A program made the translations under genes and the position numbers. Positions 25,212-34,281 of a DNA stretch of 64,000 bases are shown here, one piece after another; the stretch's first letter is position 1; every line of letters begins with the position of its first letter. Under the pieces are notes generated by a model. That model made no database searches and was not told the origin of the DNA. It worked only from the letters and a program-made list of their open reading frames with translations. Source of the stretch: Agrobacterium rosae (GTDB lineage: Bacteria; Pseudomonadota; Alphaproteobacteria; Rhizobiales; Rhizobiaceae); contig NZ_NXEJ01000008.1 of assembly GCF_002915175.1 (NCBI RefSeq), positions 1 through 64,000 on the forward strand. Direction: 5' to 3'.

Positions 25212-26905
25212 TGCAGATGACGGACGAACCGCCGGTGATTTCCCAAAGGTCTGATCGGCTGAATATCGTGACCTGGGAACGGACACAGGAGGATATCGAC
25301 ACTCCCGACAATCAGGCACGTTTGCAAGGCTTGAAACACTCCGCCAATGCTCATTTCGGGTCTGGAGTTTACATCGCCGCCAAAGCCGAGGTGCATACCG
25401 ACAGACTGACGATGGGCGCGCAGTCGTGGATTGCCGGTCATGCCATCGTGCGCGGTGACATTGAACTGGGCGAAAACGTATCGATTAATCCCTATGCCTG
25501 CATTTCGGGAAAGGTCACGATCGGCAATGGTGTTCGTATTGCATCACATGTCAGTATTGTCGGATTCAACCATGGCTTCGACGATACTGAGACCCCCATC
25601 TACCGCCAGCCGCTGACCTCGATTGGCATAGAGATCAGCGATGACGTCTGGATCGGTGCCAATGCGGTTGTGTTGGACGGCGTGAAAATAGGACGCGGCG
25701 CGATTATTGCCGCAGGTGCCGTGGTGTCGAAGGACATTCCGGCCATGGTCATTGCAGGTGGCGTCCCCGCCCGCGTTTTGAGACATCGTGGAGAGAAAGC
25801 AGCGCAGGCCTCCAAACCGCCAGAAACCGATCGCCTGTTACGTGAAATCGGCGGAGAGATCGCGGGTGATTGGCAGGCTGTCATTCGCTTCTATGAAAAA
25901 GACGGAATCTATCGTTCAGCCGATGCATCCGGGAATGACGTCGAAAGCGTCAGGCATATGTGCGATGCCATCGAAATCGCCGCTGCTTTCGGGCAACAAG
26001 AGACCGCTTTTGATGCCGAAAAAACCGTGGCTGAGCTTCAGGCTATGCAGGATACAGAAACGGGACTGTTTTTCTCAACCAACCAACGCCATTCTTTGAC
26101 GCCGGAACAGGACCCGGATGTCCTCTACAATATTTTGGCTGTTGGATATGCGCTCGAATGTTTCGGTGCTTTCCCGAGAAAACCTATTGCTTTCGTTGAG
26201 GATATGAGTGCTGACGAGCTCATTCATCTTCTCAAAACCCTGCCTTGGGGAAGCCGGGCATGGCACTGTGGTGCCACCCTAGACGCCCTCGCCACAGCGG
26301 ATTATTTCAACAGGCGCTACTTTAGCTCCGGCAACAATCTCGCCGTTCTTTTCGGGTGGCTGGCAATGAATGCCGATAAAACCACGGGCCTATGGGGCGC
26401 TCCGACCGCCGCGCAGGGTCTGCTGCAACCCGTCAATGGCTTTTACCGGACAACCCGCGGCTCTTACGCACAATTCGGCTTGCCCGTTCCCTATCCGCAG
26501 GCGACAATCGATTCAGTTATCGCCAATTATCACGCCTATGGCACGTTTCAGGGAAAGGACTACAATGCCTGCAACCTGCTCGATACGATCCATCCACTTC
26601 TTTTGTGTCTGAAGCAGAACGATCACAGGCAAGACGAGGTAAAAGACATTGCCCGCGAAACGATAAGACGAACCAGTAAAACCTGGCAAAAAGGAAGGGG
26701 ATTTGCCTTTGCGGAGGGTCATCCTGCCGGATTACAAGGCACGGAAATGTGGATGTCTGTTCTTTGGCTTTCTGCGAAGCTACTGGGTAATGAACAGTTG
26801 TTGCCGTTTCAACCAAGGGGTATTCATCGCTTCGAACCAGCGACCATCGTCGGCGATTTTCGTGATGGCAATCGGCATCTTCCAAAGCGAATTTCAGTTA
26901 CATGA
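25211..26905 (+). CDS. Hexapeptide acyltransferase fused to a helical-toroid-like domain
   Basis: A 564-aa protein in two parts. Residues about 60-195 are a left-handed beta-helix acyltransferase of the maltose/galactoside O-acetyltransferase kind ([38 protein letters not shown] with the catalytic-type histidine, [29 protein letters not shown]). Residues about 200-550 are helical ([50 protein letters not shown]), like an alpha/alpha toroid, with no motif I can name. ATG 25211 overlaps the previous stop; ATG 25217 has better spacing to GAAGG. It may acetylate the imported sugar or its breakdown products; this is inference. Confidence 0.8.
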   Translation: MQMTDEPPVISQRSDRLNIVTWERTQEDIDTPDNQARLQGLKHSANAHFGSGVYIAAKAEVHTDRLTMGAQSWIAGHAIVRGDIELGENVSINPYACISGKVTIGNGVRIASHVSIVGFNHGFDDTETPIYRQPLTSIGIEISDDVWIGANAVVLDGVKIGRGAIIAAGAVVSKDIPAMVIAGGVPARVLRHRGEKAAQASKPPETDRLLREIGGEIAGDWQAVIRFYEKDGIYRSADASGNDVESVRHMCDAIEIAAAFGQQETAFDAEKTVAELQAMQDTETGLFFSTNQRHSLTPEQDPDVLYNILAVGYALECFGAFPRKPIAFVEDMSADELIHLLKTLPWGSRAWHCGATLDALATADYFNRRYFSSGNNLAVLFGWLAMNADKTTGLWGAPTAAQGLLQPVNGFYRTTRGSYAQFGLPVPYPQATIDSVIANYHAYGTFQGKDYNACNLLDTIHPLLLCLKQNDHRQDEVKDIARETIRRTSKTWQKGRGFAFAEGHPAGLQGTEMWMSVLWLSAKLLGNEQLLPFQPRGIHRFEPATIVGDFRDGNRHLPKRISVT

Positions 26906-26962
26906 ATTGACCCCAGTTATTATGCGCCGCACCGTTAGGAATTCTTGCCTGACCTGCGCAAT

Positions 26963-28288
26963 TTAGAATTCTGCGACCTTGCCCCAGACAGAGGTATTCA
27001 GCCGTCCAGGTTGGTATGGAACCGGGTCGACAATGGGTGTTGCCCCGGTCACGATATCGGCGACCAGATGCCCTGCCCCCGGTCCGATGCCGAAACCGTG
27101 GCCGCTGAACCCGGCCGCCAAAATGAGACCGGGAACGGTTTCGACCTCGCCAATCGCCGGCACGCCATCCGGTGTGCTATCGATGAAACCGGCCCAGCTG
27201 TTGGCAATCGTTGTCTTTCGCAATTCCGGCAGCAAATCCTGGGCGCGACGAAAGGTTTCGTCTATTTGCACTTGGTCTGTTTTAGGGTCGAGAATACGGT
27301 TCTTTTCCATCGGAGTGATTGCATCCAGATGCCATTTCTTCAGCGTCTCATGGCCCGCCTTCCAGCCTTCCGGCCCACCGAGGGCCAAGCTTTTGCGGCG
27401 CTTGAGAAACATCGGCACGAACTCACGGGAAAAGCGAAGCTGCTGGGGCGTGGGATCGACCCGTGCCCTGCCGCTGATCGCCAGTGTATAACCGCCATCG
27501 CCACGGCTGGTGATGGAAACATCCGCCGTGTGCAAAGCATCAGGCAGACGTTGCGCACCCGGCGTGACCGATAAAATAGAAGAGCGGATAGCGGCCTGCG
27601 GAAAGCGGACGCCAAGCTGGTGGCAGAATGACGATGCCCATGCCCCGCCAGCCAGAACCACGGTTTTCGTACCGATCGTTCCGTGTTCGGTCACGACACC
27701 GGAAACCTTGCCTGCTTGCAACTCCAGACCGCGTGCGGCACACATCTGATGGACGGTTCCGCCCAGTTGAATGAGCGCGCGCGCCACTACGGGTGCGGCC
27801 CTTGATGGGTCGGCTATGCCGTCTGTCGGTGAAAATACGCCGCCTTTCCAATCCCGGTTGGTGGCGCGGCCTCGTTCTTTTGCTTCATTCGCACTCAGCA
27901 TATGGGTGGTTACACCGACGGTGCGGGCAAAATCACGCCAACGCGCCCAGCCCTCGAGCTCAGCCTCATTGTTGCTCAGATAGAGCAACCCGCAGCGCCG
28001 AAAGCCGGTCTGTTCGCCCGTTTCCTGGCCGAAACGCTCCCAAAGCGCCAAGCTGTGCGTCGACATTGGCAACTCTCGGGCATCCCGGTTCTGCTGGCGG
28101 CACCAGCCCCAATTGCGGCTGCTTTGTTCGGCACCGATCAATCCCTTTTCGACCAGCGCCACCTTCAAGCCGCGCTGTGCCAAATAATAGGCGGAAAACA
28201 CGCCCGCCACCCCGCCGCCAATGACGACAAGATCGGCTTCTTTAGGCAATTGTGATGTGGTCTCGATGCGGTATAGCGGTGCGGGCAT
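26963..28288 (-). CDS. FAD-dependent amine oxidoreductase (DadA/DAO family)
   Basis: A 441-aa flavoenzyme with an N-terminal dinucleotide-binding motif ADLVVIGGGVAGVFSAYYLA (residues about 19-38), the DAO-type SSRNWGWCRQQNRDARELPM segment, and a C-terminal GFSGHGFGIGPGAG flavin motif. The family oxidises secondary amines or D-/N-methyl amino acids to imines. Start ATG 28288 follows CAGGAGAACGCA. It is divergent from the Lrp-type regulator, with two Lrp-like sites between them, so it is the likely primary target. The substrate is unknown; the neighbouring peptide/amine genes suggest an amino-acid-like compound. Confidence 0.88.
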   Translation of the reverse strand: MPAPLYRIETTSQLPKEADLVVIGGGVAGVFSAYYLAQRGLKVALVEKGLIGAEQSSRNWGWCRQQNRDARELPMSTHSLALWERFGQETGEQTGFRRCGLLYLSNNEAELEGWARWRDFARTVGVTTHMLSANEAKERGRATNRDWKGGVFSPTDGIADPSRAAPVVARALIQLGGTVHQMCAARGLELQAGKVSGVVTEHGTIGTKTVVLAGGAWASSFCHQLGVRFPQAAIRSSILSVTPGAQRLPDALHTADVSITSRGDGGYTLAISGRARVDPTPQQLRFSREFVPMFLKRRKSLALGGPEGWKAGHETLKKWHLDAITPMEKNRILDPKTDQVQIDETFRRAQDLLPELRKTTIANSWAGFIDSTPDGVPAIGEVETVPGLILAAGFSGHGFGIGPGAGHLVADIVTGATPIVDPVPYQPGRLNTSVWGKVAEF

Positions 28289-28358
28289 TGCGTTCTCCTG
28301 AAGACGCAACAATACTACTCCAAACGCCTCTTCGCACCTGCTGCAAGACGCCAGCCGG

Positions 28359-28375
28359 ACAGAATTTTATTCTGT
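28359..28375. promoter_or_regulatory. Lrp-type operator candidate 1 (perfect palindrome)
   Basis: ACAGAAT-TTT-ATTCTGT is a perfect 7-3-7 inverted repeat. Its core CAGAATTTTATTCTG matches 14 of 15 positions of the E. coli Lrp consensus YAGHAWATTWTDCTR. It lies in the divergent gap between the flavoenzyme (starts 28288) and the Lrp-like gene (28517). Confidence 0.65.
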
Positions 28376-28469
28376 AGCGTCTCGCTCCGCCACATCTATC
28401 TGCCAAATTTGCGGTTGCACCTGCGGAACCACTGGCATTCCGGTAGTTTTACTTGCGCTGTCAATTGTG

Positions 28470-28484
28470 CCGCATATTATGCTG
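28470..28484 (+). promoter_or_regulatory. Lrp-type operator candidate 2
   Basis: CCGCATATTATGCTG matches 14 of 15 positions of the same Lrp consensus and contains the palindrome GCATATTATGC. Its centre is 110 bp from the first site and 33 bp before the regulator's ATG, fitting autoregulation by a DNA-wrapping Lrp octamer. Confidence 0.6.
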
Positions 28485-28516
28485 CGTGACGAGAACGCAG
28501 CAGGATTTTTGGCGCT

Positions 28517-28993
28517 ATGAAGCTTGACCGGATCGATGTAAAAATTCTCTACGAACTTCAAAAGAACGGCCGCATTACCAACGTCGAACTGGCGGACCTG
28601 GTGAACCTGTCGCCGAGCCCGTGCCTGATGCGCGTCAAGAAATTGCAGTCGGAAGGGTTCATCACCAGCTACTCGGCGCAGATCAATATCGGCAAGCTCG
28701 GCCAGACGTTGACGGTCTTTACCGAAGTGACCTTGAAGAACCACCGGCAAATCGATTTCGCGCGCTTTCTGGCCGCCGTCGAAAAGCTGGATTCCGTTAT
28801 CGAGTGTCACCTGGTATCCGGCGGCTACGACTATCTTCTGAAATTCGTTACCGGCAGCATTGGTGAGTATCAGACGATCATGGAGCGCCTGATCGACATG
28901 GATATCGGCATCGACAAATATTTCAGCTTCGTCGTGCTGAAATCGCCCATCGTCAAACCGCATATGCCGCTGACGAGCCTGTTCCCAATGTAA
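28517..28993 (+). CDS. Lrp/AsnC family transcriptional regulator
   Basis: A 158-aa regulator with an N-terminal helix-turn-helix (residues about 3-50; LDRIDVKILYELQKNGRITN, then LVNLSPSPCLMRVKKLQSEG) and a C-terminal RAM ligand-binding domain (about 65-145; TEVTLKNHRQIDFARF, VIECHLVSGGYDYLLKFV). Members assemble as dimers and octamers and respond to amino acids. It is divergent from an amine oxidase and flanked by amino-acid catabolic operons carrying similar binding motifs, so it is probably the local regulator for the 27-39 kb region. It converges on the ABC ATPase gene with 12 bp between stops. Confidence 0.93.
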   Translation: MKLDRIDVKILYELQKNGRITNVELADLVNLSPSPCLMRVKKLQSEGFITSYSAQINIGKLGQTLTVFTEVTLKNHRQIDFARFLAAVEKLDSVIECHLVSGGYDYLLKFVTGSIGEYQTIMERLIDMDIGIDKYFSFVVLKSPIVKPHMPLTSLFPM

Positions 28994-29005
28994 CAAAGCA
29001 AGCGT

Positions 29006-30673
29006 TTAGCGCTGTGCAAAGGCCCGAACCAATTCTGGGTCTCGCTCCAAACCGTCCAGCCAGCCGGTGTCGAGTTTGGGCACGGACGAAAATAGAAGCT
29101 TGGAATAGGGGTGCGCGTTAGCATTGCCGATAGCCGATGGAGGCATCTGCTCGACCTTTTCGCCCGCATACATGACCGCAATCTCATCGCAAATCGCTTG
29201 CACCACCGACAAGTCATGGCTGATGAAGATGTAGGAGAGCTTTAACTCGCGCTGCAGCTCCTTCAGTAGATCAATGATGGCAGCAGCCACGACTGTGTCG
29301 AGCGCCGATGTAATCTCGTCGCAGAGAATGATTTTTGGATTAGCAGCGAGTGCACGGGCCAGATTGATGCGCTGCTTTTGTCCGCCGGATAATTCACCAG
29401 GACGCCGGAACTTCATGGCACGAGGCAGATGCACCATGTCGAGTAACTGGTCCACACGCGCCTCGCGTCCGCTTCGGTCCATGCCATAGTAAAAGGCAAG
29501 CGGACGTTCCAGAATATCTGAAATCGACTTTGACGGGTTGAGAGCGGTATCGGCAAACTGGAAAACAATCTGCAATTTTCGCAGTTCTTCGCGCTGACGA
29601 TCCCGGGCATTTGGCGCCAGCTCGCGACCGTCAAAAATGACATGGCCCGACACCGGTGGCAGGATGCCTGCGATGGCGCGCGCAAGCGTGGATTTTCCGC
29701 AGCCGGATTCGCCGATAATGCCGAGATTGCGACCTTCTTCCAGCGAAATGTCGACCGATTTCAGGGCCAATGCCAATGGCATTCCGTTTGGTTGGATAGG
29801 ACCATAACCCGCGATGATGCCTTGGGCCTCCAACAGGGGCTTTTTAATAATCGTGGCATCTGCGTCGGCAGCGCTTGCATGAATTCGGGGTTTGAAGGCC
29901 GCCAGCAGCTCTTGCGTATAGGGGTGTTCCGGGTGGTTGAGAATCTGCTCGGTCGCGCCGATTTCCTGGACTTCCCCACCTTTCAACACAACGATGCGAT
30001 CAGCAATCTGTGCAACGACGGCCAGATCATGCGAGACGTAGACGCCGGCCAGATTACCGGCCTTCATAACCGATTTGAAGGCGCGCAGCACCTCGATCTG
30101 GGTGGTTACGTCAAGGGCAGTCGTTGGCTCATCGAAAATCACAAGACGCGGATTACCGATCAACGCCATGGCAGCCGAAAGTCGCTGCAATTGGCCACCA
30201 GAGACCTGGTGCGGATAACGCTCGCCGATCGTTTCGGCATTGGGCAGAGCCAGCGCACGAAACAGCTCGACTGCTTTCGTTTTGGCCTCCGCATCGCTCA
30301 TCAGCCCGTGAATGCGAACGACCTCGATGACCTGATCCATGATGCGTTGTGCGGGATTGAAAGCGGCGGCAGCGCTTTGCGGGACGTAGGCAACATCGGT
30401 ACCGCGCAGCTTCGACAAGGATTTTTGTGATGCTACAGCCATATCCGTTGCGCCAACCCGAACAGAGCCACCGACGATTTTGCAGCCCGGACGCGTGTGC
30501 CCCATCATCGTCAGCGCAATCGTGGTCTTACCGGAGCCGCTCTCACCAATCAGGGCGACGATTTCGCCATTGGCAATATCGAAACTAACGCCGCGAATGA
30601 TCTCCACGATGCGGCCGGTATCGGTTTTGGCCTCGACCTTCAGGTCACGAACTTCAACGAGATTGGCCATCAC
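29006..30673 (-). CDS. Peptide-type ABC transporter ATPase, two ATPase domains fused
   Basis: A 555-aa protein joining DppD-like (residues about 5-265) and DppF-like (about 280-555) ATPases. Each half has a Walker A (GESGSGKT and GESGCGKST), a signature (VSGGQLQRLSAAMAL and LSGGQKQRINLARAL) and a Walker B (LVIFDEPTTALD and IILCDEITSALD). The link region carries the oligopeptide-transporter motif HPYTQELL. Start ATG 30673 overlaps the permease stop by 4 bp. It powers the importer formed with the two permeases and the family 5 binding protein. Fused pairs like this are common in rhizobia. Confidence 0.94.
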   Translation of the reverse strand: MMANLVEVRDLKVEAKTDTGRIVEIIRGVSFDIANGEIVALIGESGSGKTTIALTMMGHTRPGCKIVGGSVRVGATDMAVASQKSLSKLRGTDVAYVPQSAAAAFNPAQRIMDQVIEVVRIHGLMSDAEAKTKAVELFRALALPNAETIGERYPHQVSGGQLQRLSAAMALIGNPRLVIFDEPTTALDVTTQIEVLRAFKSVMKAGNLAGVYVSHDLAVVAQIADRIVVLKGGEVQEIGATEQILNHPEHPYTQELLAAFKPRIHASAADADATIIKKPLLEAQGIIAGYGPIQPNGMPLALALKSVDISLEEGRNLGIIGESGCGKSTLARAIAGILPPVSGHVIFDGRELAPNARDRQREELRKLQIVFQFADTALNPSKSISDILERPLAFYYGMDRSGREARVDQLLDMVHLPRAMKFRRPGELSGGQKQRINLARALAANPKIILCDEITSALDTVVAAAIIDLLKELQRELKLSYIFISHDLSVVQAICDEIAVMYAGEKVEQMPPSAIGNANAHPYSKLLFSSVPKLDTGWLDGLERDPELVRAFAQR

Positions 30674-31512
30674 GCACTCCGGTCACGAATTTTCTGCGGC
30701 AGGTTGTCGATCAGCATGTTGACGCTGATGGTAAGGGTGGCGATGGCGACTGACGGGAACATCACCGCCGGTGCACCAAAGGACAGGCCGCCGATATTTT
30801 CTCGCACCAGGGCGCCCCAGTCTGCGTTGGGTGGCTGAACACCCAGTCCCAGGAAGGACAGGCCGGAGAGGAGAAGGACGATGAAGACGAAGCGCAGCCC
30901 GAAATCCGCCAGCACCGGGCCCAATATGTTCGGCAGGATTTCGGCACGGATGATGTAGAAGACCCCTTCACCACGTGCCCGCGCCACGGTCACGAAATCC
31001 ATGGTGTTGATATTGACCGCAAGCGCTCGGGCAAATCGGTAGGACCCCGGCATATAAATGATGGCCATCGTCATGATCAAAATCGGGATGGACGGTCCCA
31101 ACGCTGCGACAATGACCAGACCGAACAGCTTGCTGGGAATGGAAATCAAGGCATCGAGGAAGCGCGACAGGCATTGATCAAACCAGCCACCCGCCACCGC
31201 CGCACACATGCCAAGCGTTACGCCGGAAAAGCAGGCAATGGCGACCGATGCGAGCGAGATGCCGACCGTATACCGCGCGCCCATGAGGATCCGCGAGAAG
31301 ATGTCGCGTCCCAGATAATCCGTACCCATGATGAACTTTTCGGACATGGGGCCGAAATAGTCGAAGTCGACGATATCACCGACCGGATAGGGAATGAGCA
31401 GGGGCGCGAAGATGGCAATCAGCGCCCATAGGAAAATGACCGTCAGTGCAGCAATGCCGATGGCATTGAAGCGATAACCGAAGCTGCGGGGAGAAAGCGC
31501 GATACGGGCCAT
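30670..31512 (-). CDS. Peptide-type ABC transporter permease (DppC)
   Basis: A 280-aa permease with an N-terminal helix (IGIAALTVIFLWALIAIF), the family motif MGTDYLGRDIFSRILMGAR (residues about 75-93) and an EAA-like loop DFVTVARARGEGVFYIIRAEILP (about 175-197). About six helices. The open frame starts further upstream within the DppB gene, but ATG 31512, 2 bp after the previous stop, matches the family start. It pairs with the DppB-like permease. Confidence 0.93.
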   Translation of the reverse strand: MARIALSPRSFGYRFNAIGIAALTVIFLWALIAIFAPLLIPYPVGDIVDFDYFGPMSEKFIMGTDYLGRDIFSRILMGARYTVGISLASVAIACFSGVTLGMCAAVAGGWFDQCLSRFLDALISIPSKLFGLVIVAALGPSIPILIMTMAIIYMPGSYRFARALAVNINTMDFVTVARARGEGVFYIIRAEILPNILGPVLADFGLRFVFIVLLLSGLSFLGLGVQPPNADWGALVRENIGGLSFGAPAVMFPSVAIATLTISVNMLIDNLPQKIRDRSA

Positions 31513-31514
31513 GA

Positions 31515-32465
31515 TCAACGAAGCCTCGGATTTGCGACGATGGCGATGATATCGGCGATGGTAATCAGGACGAGATAGCCGAGGCAGAAAATCATCGAGC
31601 ATGTCTGGATGAGTGGCAAGTCGCGGGTCGAAACGGCATCCACCATCAATTTGGCGATGCCGGGATAGTTGAAGATGGTCTCAACGATGATGACACCGCC
31701 GAGCAAGTAGGACACAGACAGGGCCACCGAGTTGACGATTGGGCCGAGCGCATTGGGAAGTGCATGCCGCAGCACCATGCGGGAACGCGACGCGCCCTTT
31801 AACAGTGCCATTTCCACATAGGGTGTATCGAGCGTTTCGATCACGGCAGCACGTGTCATTCGGATCATCTGGGCTGATATGACGAAGCTCAGGGTGATGA
31901 CGGGCATGGCGAAAACCCGCAGCAGCTCTCCAAACGAGTGGACCTCATTGGCAAAAGCAAGCGCTGGCAGCCATTTCAGGTAAACCGCGAAAATCAAAAC
32001 GGCAGAGGTTGCGACCATGAATTCCGGCACAGAAATCACGGCAATCGTGACCGTGGTGACGATGCGGTCATAGACGGTGCCGCGCATGATGGCAGCCGTA
32101 ATACCGAGTGTCAGTGCGATGGGGATGGAAAACAGCGCCGTGACGGCAGCCAGCTTTAATGTATTGGCGAGACGCCCGCCAATGAGATCGGCAATGGCCA
32201 TGTTGTTCGCATAGGACTTGCCGAGATCACCCACGGCGAGGCCACCCAGCCAGCGCAGGAACCGTAGAATAGCCGGATCATCCAAATGCATTGCGGTGCG
32301 AAGGCCCGCAACCGCCTCCGGTGTGGCGGATTGCCCGAGCAATATCTGCGCCACATCTCCGGGCAGCATCTCGGTGGCGAAAAACACGGTGAAGGAGACG
32401 ATCAGCATGGTGATGATCGCGATAAACAGCCGGTTCACCACAAGTGCAAAAACATGTTTGTTCAT
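31515..32465 (-). CDS. Peptide-type ABC transporter permease (DppB)
   Basis: A 316-aa permease with a first helix (LFIAIITMLIVSFTVFFATEM), then LPGDVAQILLGQSATPEAVAG, the typical periplasmic region of DppB, and an EAA loop DTPYVEMALLKGASRSRMVLRHALP (about residues 210-234). Six helices are visible. It comes second in the transporter operon, after the binding-protein gene and a strong hairpin. With DppC-like and the fused ATPase it forms the membrane part of the importer. Confidence 0.93.
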   Translation of the reverse strand: MNKHVFALVVNRLFIAIITMLIVSFTVFFATEMLPGDVAQILLGQSATPEAVAGLRTAMHLDDPAILRFLRWLGGLAVGDLGKSYANNMAIADLIGGRLANTLKLAAVTALFSIPIALTLGITAAIMRGTVYDRIVTTVTIAVISVPEFMVATSAVLIFAVYLKWLPALAFANEVHSFGELLRVFAMPVITLSFVISAQMIRMTRAAVIETLDTPYVEMALLKGASRSRMVLRHALPNALGPIVNSVALSVSYLLGGVIIVETIFNYPGIAKLMVDAVSTRDLPLIQTCSMIFCLGYLVLITIADIIAIVANPRLR

Positions 32466-32551
32466 GCGGCCTCTCTTTCGGAAACGATCTCTGCTCCCAG
32501 CATCCGCATTGTCCGGTCAAAGGCTTGGGATAGCAATGCATGGGAGAAACG

Positions 32552-32590
32552 GGACATTTGCCCGCCGCGTGTTGCGACGGGCAAATGTCC
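32552..32590 (-). other. Intercistronic stem-loop after the binding-protein gene
   Basis: GGACATTTGCCCG (32552-32564) and CGGGCAAATGTCC (32578-32590) form a perfect 13-bp stem with a 13-nt loop, 4 bp after the binding-protein stop and 87 bp before the permease ATG. No U-run follows on the minus strand (GTTTCTC), so it looks like an mRNA-stabilising or partly terminating hairpin rather than a full terminator. Confidence 0.7.
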
Positions 32591-32594
32591 GGGA

Positions 32595-34208
32595 TCAGGC
32601 TTCAAGCCATACGTGTTCCGCGAAGGCGTAACCCATCATGCCGCCAAGCGGGCTGGGTTTGAGGCCTTTCAACTTGGAGGAAATGCCGTCTACGTTGGAG
32701 ATATAAACCGGGACAATCGTGCCAGCTTCTTCCGCGATCATCACCTGCATCTCGTTGTAGATCGTCTTGCGCTTTTCGATGTCGAGCAGGCCACGCGCCT
32801 CCACCAACATCTTGTCGAACTTCTCGGACTTGTACTGGCTTTCGTTCCAAGGCGCGTTGGACGCGTAGAGGAGCGAGAAGAGAATATCCGGCGTCGGGCG
32901 TGGATTGATGTTGCCGAAATGAACCGGTGCCTTCAGCCAGTAATTCGACCAGTAGCCGTCAGACGGCACGCGCTGAACATCGAACTTCATGCCAAGCTGC
33001 GCACCTGCGGCCTGCACCACCATCGCCATGTCGATCGATGATGCTGCGGCTTCTGAAGCGACGATCGGGATCGACTGGCCGATGAGGCCGGCCTTTTCGA
33101 AATGGAACTTCGCCTTATCGGGATCAAAGGCTTTCGGCTTCAGATCCTTGTTGTGATACATATTTGCGGGCGAAACTGGCTGGTCGTTGCCGATTTCGGC
33201 AAGACCACGCAGCACGGACTTCTGAATCTGCTCGCGATTGACGAGGTATTTCATGCCCTGCACAAAATCGGCCTTGTTGCCCGGTGCCAGGTCGAGGCGC
33301 ATGTTGAGGTTGGTGTAGTTGCCGGAGGTCGTCTTGGAGATGACGACGTTCGATTGACCTTCCATCAAGCGGATGGCGCGTGGGTTGACGGCGGCGGCAA
33401 GTTGAATATCACCTGCAAGAAGCGCGTTGACGCGAGCCGTGTCGTCTGAAATCGCGAAGAACTCGAAGGAGTCGAGATAAGGCCCCTCAGACTTCCAGTA
33501 GTTCTTGTTCTTCGTGGCAACAGAGCGGACACCCGGTTCGAAAATTTCGCACACGAAAGCGCCGGTGCCGTTTGCCTTGGCAAAGTCCGTTGTACCATCG
33601 GCAATGATCATGAAGTGGTGCAGCGCCAGAATGGTCGGCAAGTCGGCATTCGGGTTTTCGAGCGTGATCTCAACCGTCAGGTCGTCAACGGCTTTAAAGC
33701 CGGTCATCTGCTTAGCGATGGAGTTAACCTTGGAGCCCACGGCGGGGTCCAGATGACGCTTAAGCGAATATACAACGTCCGCAGACGTCAGCGATTTGCC
33801 GTTATGGAACGTAACGCCCTTGCGCAGCTTCACCGTCCAGACCTTGGCGTCCTTGCTATCGATGCTTTCAGCCAGCTCCATCTGCGTCATGCCTGCCTCA
33901 TCGATAGTCGACAGACGATTATAGAAGGCGCAGCAGCGAACATAATCGGTGGAAAGCGATGCCTTGGCCGGGTCAAGCGTATCGGCGGTGGAGGATGACC
34001 AACCGGCCGCTTTCAGGGAGCCGCCGGACACAGGTGTGGCGGCCAGCGCCTGACCGGCGCGTCCGAGAATGGCAGAGCCGGCGGACATGGCAATGCCACC
34101 TGCCATCAGCATCTTAAGAAGGTCGCGACGGCTCGCACCGCGGCGAATGGCATTTTCGACCATTGCATCGTCGGCGGATGTCCAGTTCATCATGAAATTA
34201 TCGGTCAT
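32595..34208 (-). CDS. ABC transporter substrate-binding protein, family 5
   Basis: A 537-aa periplasmic protein of the DppA/OppA class. The N terminus carries a Tat-type motif RRGASRRDLLKMLMAGG (about residues 20-36) and cleavage near ALAA. The fold shows DTLDPAKASLSTDYVRCCAFYNRL, WTVKLRKGVTFHNGKSLTSADVVYSLKR (family 5 signature) and FVEKGxG-like ANGTGAFVCEIFEPG. The open frame starts earlier, but ATG 34208 follows AGGGGAATGAAC. It lies 73 bp after the HAD gene in the same direction. Ligand could be a peptide, opine or other amino-acid conjugate. Confidence 0.92.
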   Translation of the reverse strand: MTDNFMMNWTSADDAMVENAIRRGASRRDLLKMLMAGGIAMSAGSAILGRAGQALAATPVSGGSLKAAGWSSSTADTLDPAKASLSTDYVRCCAFYNRLSTIDEAGMTQMELAESIDSKDAKVWTVKLRKGVTFHNGKSLTSADVVYSLKRHLDPAVGSKVNSIAKQMTGFKAVDDLTVEITLENPNADLPTILALHHFMIIADGTTDFAKANGTGAFVCEIFEPGVRSVATKNKNYWKSEGPYLDSFEFFAISDDTARVNALLAGDIQLAAAVNPRAIRLMEGQSNVVISKTTSGNYTNLNMRLDLAPGNKADFVQGMKYLVNREQIQKSVLRGLAEIGNDQPVSPANMYHNKDLKPKAFDPDKAKFHFEKAGLIGQSIPIVASEAAASSIDMAMVVQAAGAQLGMKFDVQRVPSDGYWSNYWLKAPVHFGNINPRPTPDILFSLLYASNAPWNESQYKSEKFDKMLVEARGLLDIEKRKTIYNEMQVMIAEEAGTIVPVYISNVDGISSKLKGLKPSPLGGMMGYAFAEHVWLEA

Positions 34209-34281
34209 GTTCATTCCCCTTTTTGTTGAGTTCATGCGGGTCGAACGGCTTATGACGCCGCCTTTACCCATTGAGGGCAGT

